Numbered from the stretch's first letter, positions 11,583-24,464 are shown. The stretch is 64,000 bases of DNA from Liopterus haemorrhoidalis (GCA_963971575.1 OZ020624.1:27664356-27728355); one strand, 5' to 3'. Made by a program: numbers and translations. Notes: a model not told the origin generated them from the letters alone.

Positions 11583-11629
11583 TATATTGGCGGTCGGTAA
11601 AAATTCAGCCTTGTACGCTTTGTACCCTT

Positions 11630-11825
11630 TCGCGAGACAAACAGACAAACCGACAGACATCATGCTAAAAATAGTCAAAACGTTATGTAGGGACCTCAAT
11701 TCGTGGAGATCCATAAAAATCTCGGAATGTCAAAATCGTTATGATCACAATACCTCCCTTATATATATTGGCGGTCGGTAAAAATTCAGCCATGTACCCT
11801 TTGAACCCTTTCGCGTAACCCAAGG
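11630..11825 (+). repeat. dispersed (GACA)n-core repeat, copy 2 (empty site)
   Basis: This carries the same blocks as copy 1. ATACCTCCCTTATATATATT runs straight into GGCGGTCGGTAAAAATTCAG with no MITE between them. Confidence 0.8.
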
Positions 11826-12378
11826 CTACCACACTTCAGTAAACACTGGTATAAAGTTAAGTTTTTATTTTTTTGTTTCATGTTGTTTTTTGGCGGCAGC
11901 GCCATATGCTGTGTACCTCCCAAACTCTATTCAAAATATTCAAGATCATCTGTCTAGTTGTTCTGTGCAAATATTTGGTAGCCATCTTCTATTCTCGAGG
12001 TTGTAAACACCTTGTTCAAATAAACAATCTACCTGCCGTCTTGTACAATGTACACTCAAACGTACAATTAATTCTGTAAACAAATCTATTAAATGACAAA
12101 TATCTTACAGAAACTTGTAGCGGGAAATTTTGAGATGTAACGGTAAATGGCAAGGCATCTGCCGAGAAAATGGAGATTTGCGGCTCAAATATAAATTCCA
12201 AAAGAACTGTTACGTGGTTAGAAATAAATTCAAATAAATTAAATTTGCGTTTTTCTAGATTATTTTTTGATGTAAGACTATGGATGCGGACATCTTTATT
12301 TTGGACATTTACCATTGCTGATAGTACTAGGCTAGAATAGTACAATAATGAGTATTAGTATCAAAACGATATAATACT
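11826..12378. other. no recognisable feature
   Basis: No conserved coding motif or terminal repeat was seen. The open frames here are short and match nothing recognised. Confidence 0.4.
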
Positions 12379-12394
12379 TCAAGAGTAATATAAA

Positions 12395-12450
12395 AAATAA
12401 ATTCGGACGTTTCGGAAACTGCTCAACAATCTGTTTGCGTCTTCAGCGAT
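12395..12450 (-). other. hammerhead-like hairpin motif
   Basis: On the minus strand, CTGAAGA (12446-12440) is followed by one base and a six-base stem strand (GCAAAC). It pairs at five of six positions with GTTTCC next to GAAACGT (12413-12407). The order CTGANGA, stem, GAAAC matches the core of hammerhead ribozymes in Penelope-like elements. No other Penelope sequence was recognised here, so this is a resemblance only. Confidence 0.4.
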
Positions 12451-13009
12451 CACGAGAAGTGATGAATAATTTCAAAGATATTACTAATATCTTTGACTAC
12501 TTATACACTATGACTTGCTTATATCGTTGAAATCAGAATAGAATACTCTATCGAATAAGTAAAAATAATATGTGTGTTCTTATTTAAAATAAGAAAATTG
12601 CACAACGTACTTTGAAAACCACTGATCGAAATAAAAAATTGCTTCACTCATTGATATTTTTTTGCAAAATAGTGTTTGTTGTCTAATTTAATCAACCTCA
12701 TAGCTCTTATAGTTCTCGAGATAGCAATGATGAGCAATATAAAATGAACACCTTGTACCATGAGTTCAAGAAGAAATTACGTAAGTAAACGTGGAAAAAT
12801 AAAATAATATCTATTTTATATAACAATAAAGTAGACAATATTGTGTAAGATTTATACCATGAGTTCAAAAAGTAATTACATAAGAGTTAGTTATGGAAAA
12901 ATTAAATAATGTCTACTGCAAGCTTTAGAATTAATAGTATTACAATTGACTAACGTTTAGACACAGCCTTTGTAATCATTAAAATTGGAAATTATAATTT
13001 TTTGATTTC
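12451..13009. other. no recognisable feature
   Basis: A phrase around ACCATGAGTTCAA and AGTAATTAC recurs at about 12758 and 12857, a weak 100-bp direct duplication. Otherwise nothing was seen. Confidence 0.4.
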
Positions 13010-13345
13010 ACAGGTACAAAAAAATAAACATAAAAAACTAAAGAAGCTGTTCAAAATGACCACCGTTTTCCTGCAGACACAAATTTACTCGTCTTTACAT
13101 ACTATTAAAAGCATTTATAAGAATTTGAGGAGTTATATTGGCACACTGTTCGGTAATTCTGTTTTGCAGTTCCTCGATATTGTTAATATGGTTCTTGTAT
13201 ATATTATTTCTCAGATAAGGGAATATATAGTAATCTAAAATAGTCAGGTCTGGAGATCTAGCTGGAAATTCTGGATTTGAACGTAAACTAATTATTCGAT
13301 CGTCAAAAATTCACGGTAATTGATTGTCTCTTGAGCGGTTTGGGC
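13010..13345 (-). pseudogene. Tc1/mariner-superfamily DDE transposase, C-terminal relic
   Basis: On the minus strand the reading is EFPARSPDLTILDYYIFPYL, then NNIEELQNRITEQCANI, then, after one in-frame stop, RRVNLCLQENGGHFEQLL. This matches the C-terminal layout (PxRSPDLTxLD...GGHFE) of a transposase family common in insect genomes. Only about 100 residues remain. A short inverted pair around CTGTTAGAAGTAGCCTTCTAACAG lies just upstream on that strand (about 13359-13383). Confidence 0.7.
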
Positions 13346-13531
13346 AGTCGCGCCATCCTGTTAGAAGTAGCCTTCTAACAGGAATAGATATTCAGTTCTC
13401 CAGTCAGTCAAATAAATATTGTAAGCGCGGTGTTGCAAAAATAGATAACTTTTGAAATAATTATCTAAATTTCCTGTAGCACTATTCCGGTTCACATTAA
13501 TGTGAATTACTCAGAATTTATTCAGATTTTT

Positions 13532-14310
13532 AATAGTCACGATATAAAATAACAATTTTAAAATTAATAAAGAACACATCATATTGTCCAGTTATTGAAC
13601 TCAGAGATAAGCATATATACTAACTAAAATCTTAGTTTAAGATTTTAGTTTACTAACTAAAATCTTAGATAAAGTAGACAATCTCAGTAAAAGGTTGATT
13701 ACTGAGAGCATACATATAATTCAGAACCCTAAATTAGTTAACTTTAAAACCGACTGTGATGATATAAGCGCCATCTATTGTAATATATTAAAAAAATTCT
13801 AAATCTAACATATTTCACCTAATAATCAAATTCTAATTTATTAATAGATAGCGTTACTTACTTGTTTCAACCATCTCAAACCCTTTTTCAAACGCATACG
13901 TGGCTTATTCATATGCTTATCTCTGAGATCAATAACCGGACAATATGATGTGTTCTTTCTTAATTTTAAAATTGTTATTTTATATCGTGACTATTAACTA
14001 AGGTAATGTAAATTTAACATTGTTTTTTATTCTTTAACTCATATTTGATATGTTTTTATTATTTAATAATTATTTTATGTTATATTTTAAATTCCGACAA
14101 TTTTGTAATGCTTATTTTAACTACTTGACTTGTTAAATTTTGACTTAATAAAACACTATCATAATTTTATACATGTAAACTTACCAATTTAATAATTCTA
14201 TATTTCTATATATCTTTGTAGCTCTGATGAAGATTTAAATTAAAATCGAAACGTTAGCGAAGTTAATAAATTTGTTTTTATTTTCTGACTGGTACCTCAA
14301 CTATAATTAT
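13532..14310 (+). repeat. right arm of large inverted-repeat pair
   Basis: 13670-14310 is the near-exact inverse of 4787-5735 without the MITE. Immediately left, 13532-13612 repeats part of the same sequence in the direct orientation, so this side is itself folded back. A small palindrome of AACTAAAATCTTAG lies between them (13620-13665). The hammerhead-like hairpin in this arm is at 14224-14254: CTGATGA, one base, GATTT, a six-base loop, AAATC, GAAACGT. Confidence 0.8.
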
Positions 14311-14859
14311 TTATTTATTACGAAATTAGTATACATGTACAAATAAAATATTATGTATAGTATTATTAATTTTTTAATATTCAGGGGAAAATTTTGGAAT
14401 GAGACAACACCGATAAAATTTGTGGATTCAATTGCTATATTTTATTCCTTTGGTCTAGTACTTTTTTTTAACTGGATAGGTCAAATAATATAGAATCGAT
14501 CGTCGTTCAAGTTTGTGTTCTACTAGAAAATATATCATAATTTCCTTCAAGTGGTGATTTACAAAATATTGATGGCTTAAACCTCCGTCGGGTAATTGGT
14601 CATAAAATGTACGTTAAAGTAGACATTTTACAAATATACCAGAAAATTTATAGGAAAAATAAAGAAAACTTCTTCGTTAAAAATTCAAATAGTGTAGAAA
14701 ACTTATGAAATATTTCCTCACGTATGAGTAAAGGATGGATTTGAGGGTTATCCACGGTGTATTGAATGGCTACACAATTATGGAACGCAATAAATTGCTG
14801 ATATCGTCTCATAATCACCTGGAATGTTTATTTTTTATTTTCATAATTTTTAGGATTTT
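14311..14859. other. no recognisable feature
   Basis: AT-rich. Nothing was recognised. Confidence 0.4.
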
Positions 14860-15190
14860 ACAGATATTCAAACCAATTCTGTAACTCAATCAGATCGTCA
14901 GTAGTAACGTTACTACAAGATAAAATATTATAAAAAGTATAATGACTTTCATTCATGATAGTAACTGACCTTGCTCATAGTAACAGATTTAGTTACTATG
15001 ATCATAGTAACTGAGTTACAGAATTGGTCTGAATTACTATGATTATAGTAACTAATTTTGTCACTATGAGCAAGGTCAGTTACTATCATAGTAACTTTGG
15101 GGTATTTCTTATTCCGTAAGGAAAAAAGTTACTACAATATTTAGTAACATGCTACTATAAAAGTTCCTATCATAGTAACTACCAAATGCT
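14860..15190. mobile_element. palindromic element built on a TAGTAAC motif
   Basis: GATAGTAACTGACCTTGCTC (14958-14977) is exactly repeated in inverse at about 15065-15085, and the inverse match continues inwards towards the centre. The words TAGTAAC and GTTACTA occur more than ten times from 14900 to 15180. The outer edges are unclear. It is a probable foldback MITE. Confidence 0.65.
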
Positions 15191-15269
15191 GGTGTTTATA
15201 AGTAATAACTTAGTTCTTATGAAGATAAAAATGGCGGACATTTGATTTTAAGTGTAATTTATAGATATA

Positions 15270-15846
15270 CAGTCAATTCCGCTTAATTGGGACACATCGG
15301 GACTTAGGCATTTTGGCCTAATTAAGCGGCTGCCCCAATTAAGCGAATTTCACATAAAATTAAACTATGCATATTTTTCTTTCAATAATTTTATTTTATA
15401 AACTCTTGGACAAAACTATAAATTACATATAACCAAAAAATATAAACTTTTAAGAAAAAGTAATAATAAATTCCAAAATAAAATAATAAATAGGTACATA
15501 CAATTTAATTCAATGCAAAAATGCGTGAAGTGTAGTCTGTCTTTTGTTTTTGTAACATTTCACTTCTACAAAATCAGCACAGGTATTCAGTGCGGATGTA
15601 GGGCTCCCTTCATTTCCTTCCTGCATAAAATAACACTGTAATATTAAATTCTTTGTACATTTTCTTGAGAATATGTGTAACATAATATGTACTGCGATCT
15701 TAACTGTCCCAATTAAGTGGAATGTTGTCCCAATTAAACATGTAAATTTACTGTTGGTTCCTTGGTTTGGTTTCTGTTCTTTCAAATTTGTCCCAAATAA
15801 CCGGCTGCCCCAATTAAGCGATGACCCAATTAAGCGGAATCGTCTG
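15270..15846. mobile_element. 577-bp pogo/Tc1-like MITE, copy 2 (inverted)
   Basis: This is the reverse complement of the element at 10996-11582, with CAGTCAATTCCGCTTAATTG and its inverse at the ends and TA on both sides (15268-15269 and 15847-15848). The two copies share an internal pseudo-coding stretch with small differences. Confidence 0.88.
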
Positions 15847-16009
15847 TAATAGAAAATGAAGAAGATTAGTAAAGAAAATTATATAAATTAAATATATATA
15901 AAATATGTATGTATGAGTGTAGGTAAATTTTTATATTGCAGGTGATGAAATATATTAAAAATAAAAAAGTCTTTTCAATTCCTCATTTTTAATGTCTTTT
16001 TTAAATTTA

Positions 16010-16190
16010 TTTAAAAAACAGATGGACAGACGGACGGACAGACCGACAGACATCATGCTAAAAATAATCAAAAGGTTATGTAGGGACCTCAAATCGTGAA
16101 GATCCATCGAAATCTCGAAATTTCAAAATCGTTTTGATCTCAATACCTCCCTTATATATGTTGGCGGTCGGTAAAAATATTTTACTTTTA
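16010..16190 (+). repeat. dispersed (GACA)n-core repeat, copy 3
   Basis: It carries CCGACAGACATCATGCTAAA and ATACCTCCCTTATATATGTT as in copies 1 and 2, with a shorter core. Confidence 0.8.
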
Positions 16191-17222
16191 TTTATTTAAA
16201 ATCCATTACATTTTTTGTCACTTCAATAGTTCGTTTTAAATTTCTAAGCGGAAAATCTGGCTGAAAACAATTTTATTCCAAACAATAGTATACAAGAAGT
16301 AGCATTTTTGTAAATAATGTATATGTAAATAAACAAAATCTAACATACTTTTCACCTTGTATAAAATATACTTGCCCCAGTTTTACCAACATAAAAATTC
16401 TGAACTCCAGAAATAACTATAAAACTGTCCATGGTTTCATGTGTTGGATAGCAAAAGATTGAACACTCCACAAGAATGACAGAGTTATTTCAACCCTAAC
16501 AAACAAGACAAAGATAGAATCACCAAAAAAGAAAACCCCTAAAGACGAGAGTGAGAGAGAAAGTGTTACAAAACATCCCTGAACGAAGATCGAATTATAC
16601 ATCCCTTAATACGTTAGAGTGAGTTGAACCAAAGGGGATGTACGAAAAGCACGTCTTACACTAGGTAACTCATTCATCATTTGCTAGGTTTGTTCGTGCG
16701 TAAAACGGCTCAGTTACAAAAAGTTAATTTAAGTTACAATGCTGTATTAAAATTAATTGCTTGCAAATTGTCATTGATGCGGTTGTAGCTACATTGTAGA
16801 TTAAAGGGATGATAACCCAGTTTAACATGTATGTTTCAGCCCTTAATAAATATTGGACTATGCAAATACAAGATTTGTCTCTGGGTAATTGAAATATTCA
16901 CCAGAAAGTAAAAGAGATGTTAAAGAGGCACACAGGGCTTTGCTGAACAAATTTGGTGCCTCAGGCAAACCAAACCAACAGCGCCCCATCCCATAATATG
17001 CCCTTAGAAAATAAATTGATTTGGCGTCAAGATTAATTCGTTTGTACGTGCCATAATTATTTTATAATATTATTATTAAGAAAATTAAAAAATAATGTTT
17101 GTTATTTTGCATCTGTCAAATTATTGTTGTGTTATCATAGAAATTGTTTTATTATAATTGTTGCTATGGTAACCGCATTTCACAAAAATTCCTAGATTGT
17201 AAAAAAAAAATTTCTATAAAAT
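16191..17222. other. no recognisable feature
   Basis: No conserved coding motif, terminal repeat or in-window match was seen. Confidence 0.4.
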
Positions 17223-18245
17223 AAATGATGCAAAGTATAAAAAATTGATGTGAAGTGTGAATTTTAACATATTTCAGGGTTTCTCAGGTATTTAGTAAAT
17301 GAATCATTCGCTGATGATTATTTGGGATGCCAAAACAAATTTTATGTTAAAATATTTTTTTTTTTTGTTAATTTTAATTCGAATTCCTAACCATTATTTA
17401 GGTTTCTAAATATGTGCAGTACTTTTTTTTTATATATAGCAAGGTTCATTAAAATTTTGAAAATTGCGCCTATGGCTTCCATTGGTTGTTTTAAGTCATA
17501 GCCCCTCTGATTTCGTGTACTCAATATCAACAATTTCCACTGGTTATTAAATTTACGCTTTTAAAAATTAAATGCAACATTTGTGCAAATATAACTAGAA
17601 TTTTGAAAAAATAATTTAAACAAACAAAAATGCAAAAAAAAAACAAAAAATAAATTTGCCTTGAGAGCGGAGCGAACGTTAGTTTGCAAATTAGAACGCG
17701 AGCATGCTAGCCATTACACTATCAAAGCATGCTAGTTCACAGTCTTAGATAAGTTATTAAATATTTTACGTGGTCAAGCAAAAAACACAACAAATGTGTT
17801 ATTTTCCGAAAACATAATCTGATAAAAAAATCCTGTTGTACTATTCCGGTTCACACAAATGTACATCCTTGTGTGGGACAAAATATTTTTTGCACAATTT
17901 TGGCAAAAATCTCGTCTAAATAATTAATTTTGCAAAAATAAAATTTTGATCGTTAATCCACGTACTAAGGGCTTTCATTTGATACTCAGAATTTTAAAAA
18001 CATATTTTTTTTCTCGATGAGCAGATATTTGTTTATATTTTTAGGGGATATGTTTTTTAGATGTTTTACTATTTTTCCTATGTGCGGGTCAAAGAGCCAA
18101 ATAAGAATACCAAATTTCAACTCTCTAGGTTTAGCCGTTTGGCTACAATTTTTACCGAACAGACAGACAGACAAACAGACGACTAAATGACGGTATAAGA
18201 GTTTTTTGGTCATACCTACAAAACCCTAAAAATAGTATATTATAC
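17223..18245 (-). repeat. R-family dispersed repeat, copy 1, with tRNA-like module
   Basis: Most of this block is the inverse of parts of 38230-39570. Shared words include CCTAGAGAGTTGAAATTTG, GACCCGCACATAGG and ATTGCGCCTATGGCTTC (each read in the matching orientation). A degenerate tRNA-like module lies at 17661-17735 on the minus strand (AGTGTAATGGCTAGC, then AACGTTCGCTCC). A (GACA)-type run is at 18158-18181. Confidence 0.75.
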
Positions 18246-18255
18246 TCGTTTTATT

Positions 18256-18345
18256 CGACGTATTGTCACACTTGTTACTTTGGAGCACTCCTTGCTTCAC
18301 TCGTCTTGCTCCAAACAACTCGTGTGACAATACATCGTCTTATAA
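18256..18345. repeat. short inverted repeat
   Basis: GACGTATTGTCACACTTGTT and ACAACTCGTGTGACAATACA/TCGTC are near inverses around a GGAGCA...TGCTCC inner stem. This gives a 90-bp hairpin of unknown origin. Confidence 0.6.
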
Positions 18346-18489
18346 AAATCAACCCCCTCCCCTGGTCTATGAGCTCCCGTCCCGAATTTTGAACTAAAAA
18401 ATATGGTCACCATAATAACTCTAAAAAAAAAACACTCGTTAGTTTGCAAAGAAGCTCTTTCTAATTATTGATTGTTTTTATTGTTCCAG

Positions 18490-18611
18490 GATCTAGTCAC
18501 CAGGATGCAGTGCACATCACAGCCATCCTTGGTGAGTCGGTGGTGTTCAATTGTCACGTGGAGTTCCCGGGAGACCACCCCGTGCCCTACGTGCTCCAGT
18601 GGGAGAAGAAG
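18490..18611 (+). CDS. tutl: turtle (tutl), exon encoding first half of Ig domain 1
   Basis: Turtle is a single-pass Ig-superfamily receptor of the plasma membrane, known in Drosophila for roles in axon branching, dendrite self-avoidance and photoreceptor axon tiling. This exon follows a TTGTTCCAG acceptor, starts in phase 1 and ends in phase 0 at AAG|GTAGGC. It encodes 40 residues: DAVHITAILGESVVFNCHVE, then FPGDHPVPYVLQWEKK. The cysteine of FNCHVE and the tryptophan of LQWEK are the B-strand and C-strand marks of a V-type Ig fold. The partner cysteine is in the next exon, 23 kb away. The signal-peptide exon is not in the window. Codons are clearly more GC-rich than the surrounding DNA. Recognition rests on near-identity of this segment with insect Turtle. 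Confidence 0.92.
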
Positions 18612-19069
18612 GTAGGCGACACGGTACGATTATCCTCACTTTCAATCTCTGCTCTCTTAACAGACTTTACCATCACACTGGCTAATTGGTGAGATCGGAA
18701 TGTTCAGCAAGCACGATAACATTAAAATTACAGAAAAAAACGACTAGAAATGCGTTCAGATAGAACTTAAAGTGATGCCTTTGACTAATCTTTCTCAAAG
18801 ATAACGTCCAATAACGTTTTTATACTTCTACAAACAATACAAAACATATCAACACATTCAGTGCTATCTGAACGCTTCTGTACTTATGGTTTACAAGCCA
18901 TGGTTGCGTAGTCTGATTCTATTTAGGTCTGTTCTATCTTTCCTTTTTTTTGTAGTGTTGCTTTGCTATTTTGTACGGGTTCTAATAACCTAAAGTCTCC
19001 CTTATAGAAAATAGATCAAATAAATTCTAAATTTCATTGCCAAATTAACAAACTAAAACTAAAATTCTT

Positions 19070-20208
19070 TCATGATAATATGAAACGACGTTTGTAACCA
19101 AATATGTTTATAGAATAATTCTTCGTTAAGAATATGTCTGTGTGTAAGACGCATACAGATAAACATACGGTGTGGCATGCAAAGTGGGATAATTCATAAA
19201 TTGGATTATCCGTTAAAATATTTTTAATTTTAGATTTGAATTTTTTGTGAGCCATCGTTTTGATTTCCTCTGGCAAAAAATTCAAAAACTTTATAGAGTA
19301 GTAGTTTGTACTATTTCTAGATTTATCTACCCTAAGGTCATTGAGGCAAATATCATTCTTATGTCTCGTATTGTACAAATGAATTTTGTCAAAGGTTGTA
19401 TAAGAAGATACATTTTTGTGTGCATACAACAAACAATGATAAATATACAGGGACGGAAAAGTCATAATTTTTAAGGTAGAAAAAATGTCTTTGCAATTCT
19501 GCCTGTATGATGCCCCCATCATTAACCTAACTACATGACGCTGCAAAGCAATTTTTTTTTTGCCGGTGACGAATGTCCCCAAACTAAGAAGTAGAAAATA
19601 TTTGATTGGAAAAGAACGTAATAAGCTTTTAACATTATGTCAACAGTCACCTTTGATAAATTTCTGATTATATAAATGATCTTAAGCAGTTTACTACTTA
19701 GAATATCAACATGTTGATCCCATTTAAGATGAAGATCAACATATACACCTATTTAACATATTCTGGGTTATCAAAATCGTGTTGTTTTGTGGTAATAAGC
19801 AACAGTTGAGTTTTTTCGGAGTTAAATGTTAATTTATTAGAAATAAACCATAAATTAGCATTTTCTTGCCGAGTAATATTTTCATCAAAAATTTTGCACA
19901 AAGATTTTGACCTGATAACTAAAGTGGTATCATCTGCATATAAAATTGATTTTATGGCAATATTGTTCCGGAGATCATTGATATAAATTAAGAACAACAA
20001 ATTGCCCAGTACAGATCCCTGAGGAACACCAAATTCAACGGGTAAAACATCAGATTTTTTATTATCAACAATAATAAACTGTTTTCTATTAGATAAATAG
20101 AAAAGTATATATCTACAACTGTCTTCATTAAAGCCATATACGTTTGGATAATAGTATTTCAAAAATTGTAATGTGACATATAAACGCAAATGTTTCATCT
20201 AATTCCGC
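19070..20208 (-). mobile_element. CR1/Jockey-type LINE fragment, RT palm plus C-terminus
   Basis: The minus strand from 20198 reads the RT region YILFYLSNRKQFIIVD, then FGVPQGSVLGNLLFLIYIND, then the catalytic box ILYADDTTLVI, then LTFNSEKTQLLL. After a degenerate gap (19583-19748) the C-terminal part follows: RHVVRLMMGASYRQNC, YNTRHKNDICL, RNSTNYYSIKFLNFLPEEIK. The order is correct for one element read on the minus strand. The endonuclease half is missing. The YADD box is intact, but the frame is broken. Confidence 0.85.
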
Positions 20209-23200
20209 ATTAAAAGATAACTAGTGGTCTATGGACTTCCAGCGGACTGGTTAACAATTTCTTGCCACCCACGACCCCTGAAGGAACGATACAGAAAAGA
20301 TGATAACACTGTAACGGTCGGGAAGGTCTAAGCCAGTGATCGGGAACTTTTTTCTCCAGACGGGTCAAAATTGAATTTGTTTGTTGAAAAAGATTTGTTT
20401 CCTTATTTTAAATGAAATAAGTAACTACCCCCTACACCATACGCTTCTCCTACCCTAGTTATCAAGATACATACGAAGAGTACCGAATATACACGAAAAA
20501 CAACAGATATAGGGGATTATTAATAACTTGCATGCGGCTTTACGTACAAAGTTACTAGCAAAGAAGCATAGACAAACACGGCATTATTACTTGTACATTT
20601 ACTACTCAGTATTTATTACTGTAAGCATAAAGTTAATAAATACTGAAGTCAATATTGATATTGGTGAATGAGAATTTTATGAACTACTATTGCTCTAATA
20701 GCCCAGTTTGTTAAACACCTTTCTAAAAATGTCATGTTACCTACATCAATTTACACAAGGACATATTTTATTAGCCATTAGTTTTTTTCTCGGAAACAAT
20801 TTAAGAGTTTTTGGGGCAAATCAATAACTCTGCTAGTATCTTTAATAAACATTTTTAGAGTTCAATCTTAGTCAGACCTTAATAAATTCGAAATATGGTC
20901 TCGCTTTATTTTTGCCAAGTGATCCTGTCTAGCCAGTCGCCCTCTAAAATACCATTAGTTCCCACAGTTAATCTTTTCTCGGTATATCACCGTATGATCC
21001 AGATTTGGAATTCGCTAAATAGCTTATCGATGATCACAATTTTATCGTTGAACAGAATTCAATTAAATAACGCAAATGAACACTCAATCACTTGTCTAAC
21101 ACAAATTATCAGAAAACTGATTGTCAGCTTCTTATAAGCTGATAAATAATGTTTCAAAGAATCCTGTTACTCATCGGCGTATGTTTCAAGCGCCAACAAG
21201 CGTTCTACGTGCCCGGATATAATTGAAAGTAAAGCAATATTTATTCTCGTAGGTCGGCACAAATTGGCAAGCGCTTATAGGCGCCGGTAACAATCTTTCT
21301 ACGTGTTCGTACCCTCATTTTGTATGCTTTGGTTAGTAAGAACAGCACGACACATCTATCGCTTCAAGGTCGTTCATTTTTCTACTCAATGCAAGATCCG
21401 TATCCATATCCGTATCCGCAAATCAGTACGCACATAATCCGTATCCGTAGCTGCGGATCTGTCTTTTATGTGATCCGGCCCATCACTACTTTTTATACAT
21501 ATTGGCAAATTTATTTTGTAAATTTCGTTATGATTTTGATAAAAAATATTGTAACATTTTAAAATTTACGTAATTGTGACATAGCTGCTGCTAGTGGATG
21601 TTCTGCTTATTAGTATTTAATGCACGTTTATTATCCCATTCCCGAGTGCATGGGCATTCATGAATTCATCTTATCTTCCATCTGTCAGGTCTTAGAGCAA
21701 GATTTTGGACCAAAGTTTTCAAGAAAAAGTTTTCAAAAAATAATATGCTTTTAGACCCCCCCTAAAAATAAATCCTGGTGGCGCGCCTGTTGGACCATAT
21801 GTTTTATGTAAAAGAAACGTTATGATCCTCCCCATTTTTTAGTAATTATGCTTTATTTGAGTCTATTAATAAGGTCTTGGACAAATTGTTTAAAAAATCT
21901 ATAATGCGATTTTAATTCTGACTAATCTATTCTTATAAACTATTTTCTTTGACACCATCTTGACAATATAATCTCCTCTGAAACAATCAATTTAATAGTT
22001 TTTCATCTCATTAACAATCTTCTTATTATGACCTACAAAACAGCAAAGTAAAATAATTTAGTTTTTAGCTTTTACATATATTTTTTTGAGAACAGATCTA
22101 CCAAAGTTGAACGTCAGTTGATTGAGATTTGAGTATCCTGTTTTTGCAGAAAGTTTCTTGGGTAAAAAGCATTCCTTTGGATGCTATTAAAATTAAATTA
22201 GCTAGAAATTTCGAAACCCTGACGTTTAAAGTTGGATATGCATTGAATATCTTCAACATTCCTTACGAATCAAGTCGTTTTGTGGTAACAATACTTGAAG
22301 AACTTAAATTTTATGCCTTTTACCCCTAAGATGACTAAATTACAAGTTTCTTGTCTTTAAAATTTTATTTCTAACTTTAACAAAGTAGAGATTTAGTTAT
22401 TGTCAATCCTTTGATGGTAAGAGACGCATTTAATGTCGACATTGTCAAATTTTGCCCTGTTTTAAAGTTGTTAAACAATGGATAAAATTGAAATAGTTAG
22501 TTAGGATTTCTTGACGGCAAGAGACGTATCAATTGCCGCCACTGGAAAGATTTGACTGGTTCCTTTGTTAGTAAATAGTGTTAAAATGATTAATAAGTAA
22601 TCTTTACTGCGTTTTTACACCCAAAAACAAAACTAGTGCCACTGCTGATATCAGCACTATTACAGTCGTTCTCACAAACTGGTAAAACTGGCGCCCAACG
22701 TATGCACTGGCGCCTAACTTCAGCAATAGCTTTAACAGCTGCAGTATTTCACAGTATAAAAGTTATAATTTCAAACTTAATTTCTATAATATTGAATCAC
22801 TCAAAAATCGAAGTATGGCAAACGATTTAATATTCTTTTCTAAAACTACTAATAACATAACAGTAGATGGTCAGTAATTTATACCGTTTTTTAATTTTAA
22901 CATTTTCGTATAAAATAAAATGGCTTCTACAAACAAAAATAACAGCAAGTTAATCTTACCGTTTTGAAATGTAATTGCCAACAAAATGATCTATACCAAT
23001 TGTCTTCCATATTGAAAAACCCGATGCACATCCGTCCCAACAGGCGTTAAGAGTGCAATTTTATTTACATCGATGATAAAATTAACAGCTGTGACCAATT
23101 ATTTCGAATAACCCCATTAGCTACTTGTTTAAGAAATTGGGAAAATTTATTTTCCAGTATTTTCAAAAGATTTAAATTTCCAATGCGTATTTCTTATCTA

Positions 23201-23729
23201 AGACTATATTTTCTTTAAATAAACCTCTTAAATTAACTTTATTTGTTAATTATAAATCTTGTTATAGAAGTTATTGACCACAAAGGACTTGATTTGTTCG
23301 GCATAAAATTCAAGAAAGCTGCAAATTAAATTGAACATAAATGCTAAACGATACATTTGCGTGCACTTGGGCCTTACAGTAACACGCACCAGTCCTCTAA
23401 GGGTTTCAACACAACCCTAAGCTTTCAATACCCTTACGAACTTTATTTTATACAGGTTTCAATAGAAGAAAACTCAAAACCAACAGTTTTTATCCATTGA
23501 ATCAAGGGGAATTTGTACAGTCAATTTTTTGTAATTTATTTAAACAAGTTATAAAGTGAAAATATATGAGGGCGGTCAATATCTTATTTATTATTGTCAT
23601 TATTTATTGAATTAATAAATAAATAAATCACTCTGTTAGTTTTACAAGTTATATTTCGGGCTAGATTTAAATTGCTCGGATTTATGACGAGGTATTTCCA
23701 ATGTATATTTATGTCTTTTAGAGAGTGTA
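20209..23729. other. no gene; weak repeat edges only
   Basis: Near 20334 GCCAGTGATCGGGAACTTTT resembles a hAT terminus without a partner. At 21392-21450 there is a run of short ATCCGTATCC words. At 22420-22530 a phrase with GACGGCAAGAGACGTAT and GATGGTAAGAGACGCATTTA recurs in diverged form. No transposase or host coding motif was seen. Confidence 0.45.
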
Positions 23730-24464
23730 TTAAAAGAATTTGTTATTTCGTACATAGCAGACACATTTATAAATATATAAACAAGGAAGAGGTAAAATAC
23801 CTAATTCCTTAAAATATGAATAACATGAAGTTATTTTAGAAACTCCAACCATTGTTCTAATAATTCTCTTTTGCATTTTGAAAATTCTGTCAGCAGAAGT
23901 ACTTTTACCCCAGAATATTATGCTATAACTTATGACAGAATGGAAACTAGCATAGTAATAGGGTTTTAAGCCTGACAAAGAAGTTGTCATTTTTAAGCGA
24001 CGCATTGCAAAAATAGATTTAGATATTTTTTTAAAAATGGCGTCAGTGCAGTTATTCCACTTTAAGTAATGGTCAATTTCAATACTCAAATATTTAACTG
24101 ACTCGGAATAGTTTAAAAGACTGTTGTCACATGTTATTGAAACTGTATTATGGCTGTTAAAGTGTTTTTAAAATGAATATATGACGTCTTGTCGCTATTC
24201 ACAGCTAATTTGTTCTGCTTAAACCAATTAATTAGATGTTCAATATCACTATTAGCAGCCGTTTCTAGCATTAATACATTTGAGTGTTTAAGAAAATAAA
24301 CCGTTTCATCCGCAAAAAGTAAAACTCTACCTAGCTTAATCGACATTGCCTGATCATTAAAGTATAATAAGAACAGTAAGGGTCCCAGAATTGAGCCTTG
24401 CGGAACTCCTGATTTTATGGTTAGTTCTTCGGATTTGATGTCCTCAATTACAACTTGTCTTCAA
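23730..24464 (-). mobile_element. CR1/Jockey-type LINE fragment (second copy)
   Basis: The minus strand reads IKSGVPQGSILGPLLFLLYF, then VLLFADETVYFLKHSN, then KLAVNSDKTSYIHF, and after a frameshift HYLKWNNCTDAIFKKISKSI, YASFHSVISYSIIFWGKST and MQKRIIRTMVG. The catalytic box reads FADE instead of FADD, so the second aspartate is lost. The 5' side stops at the TTAA of the foldback inserted at 24465. Confidence 0.82.
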
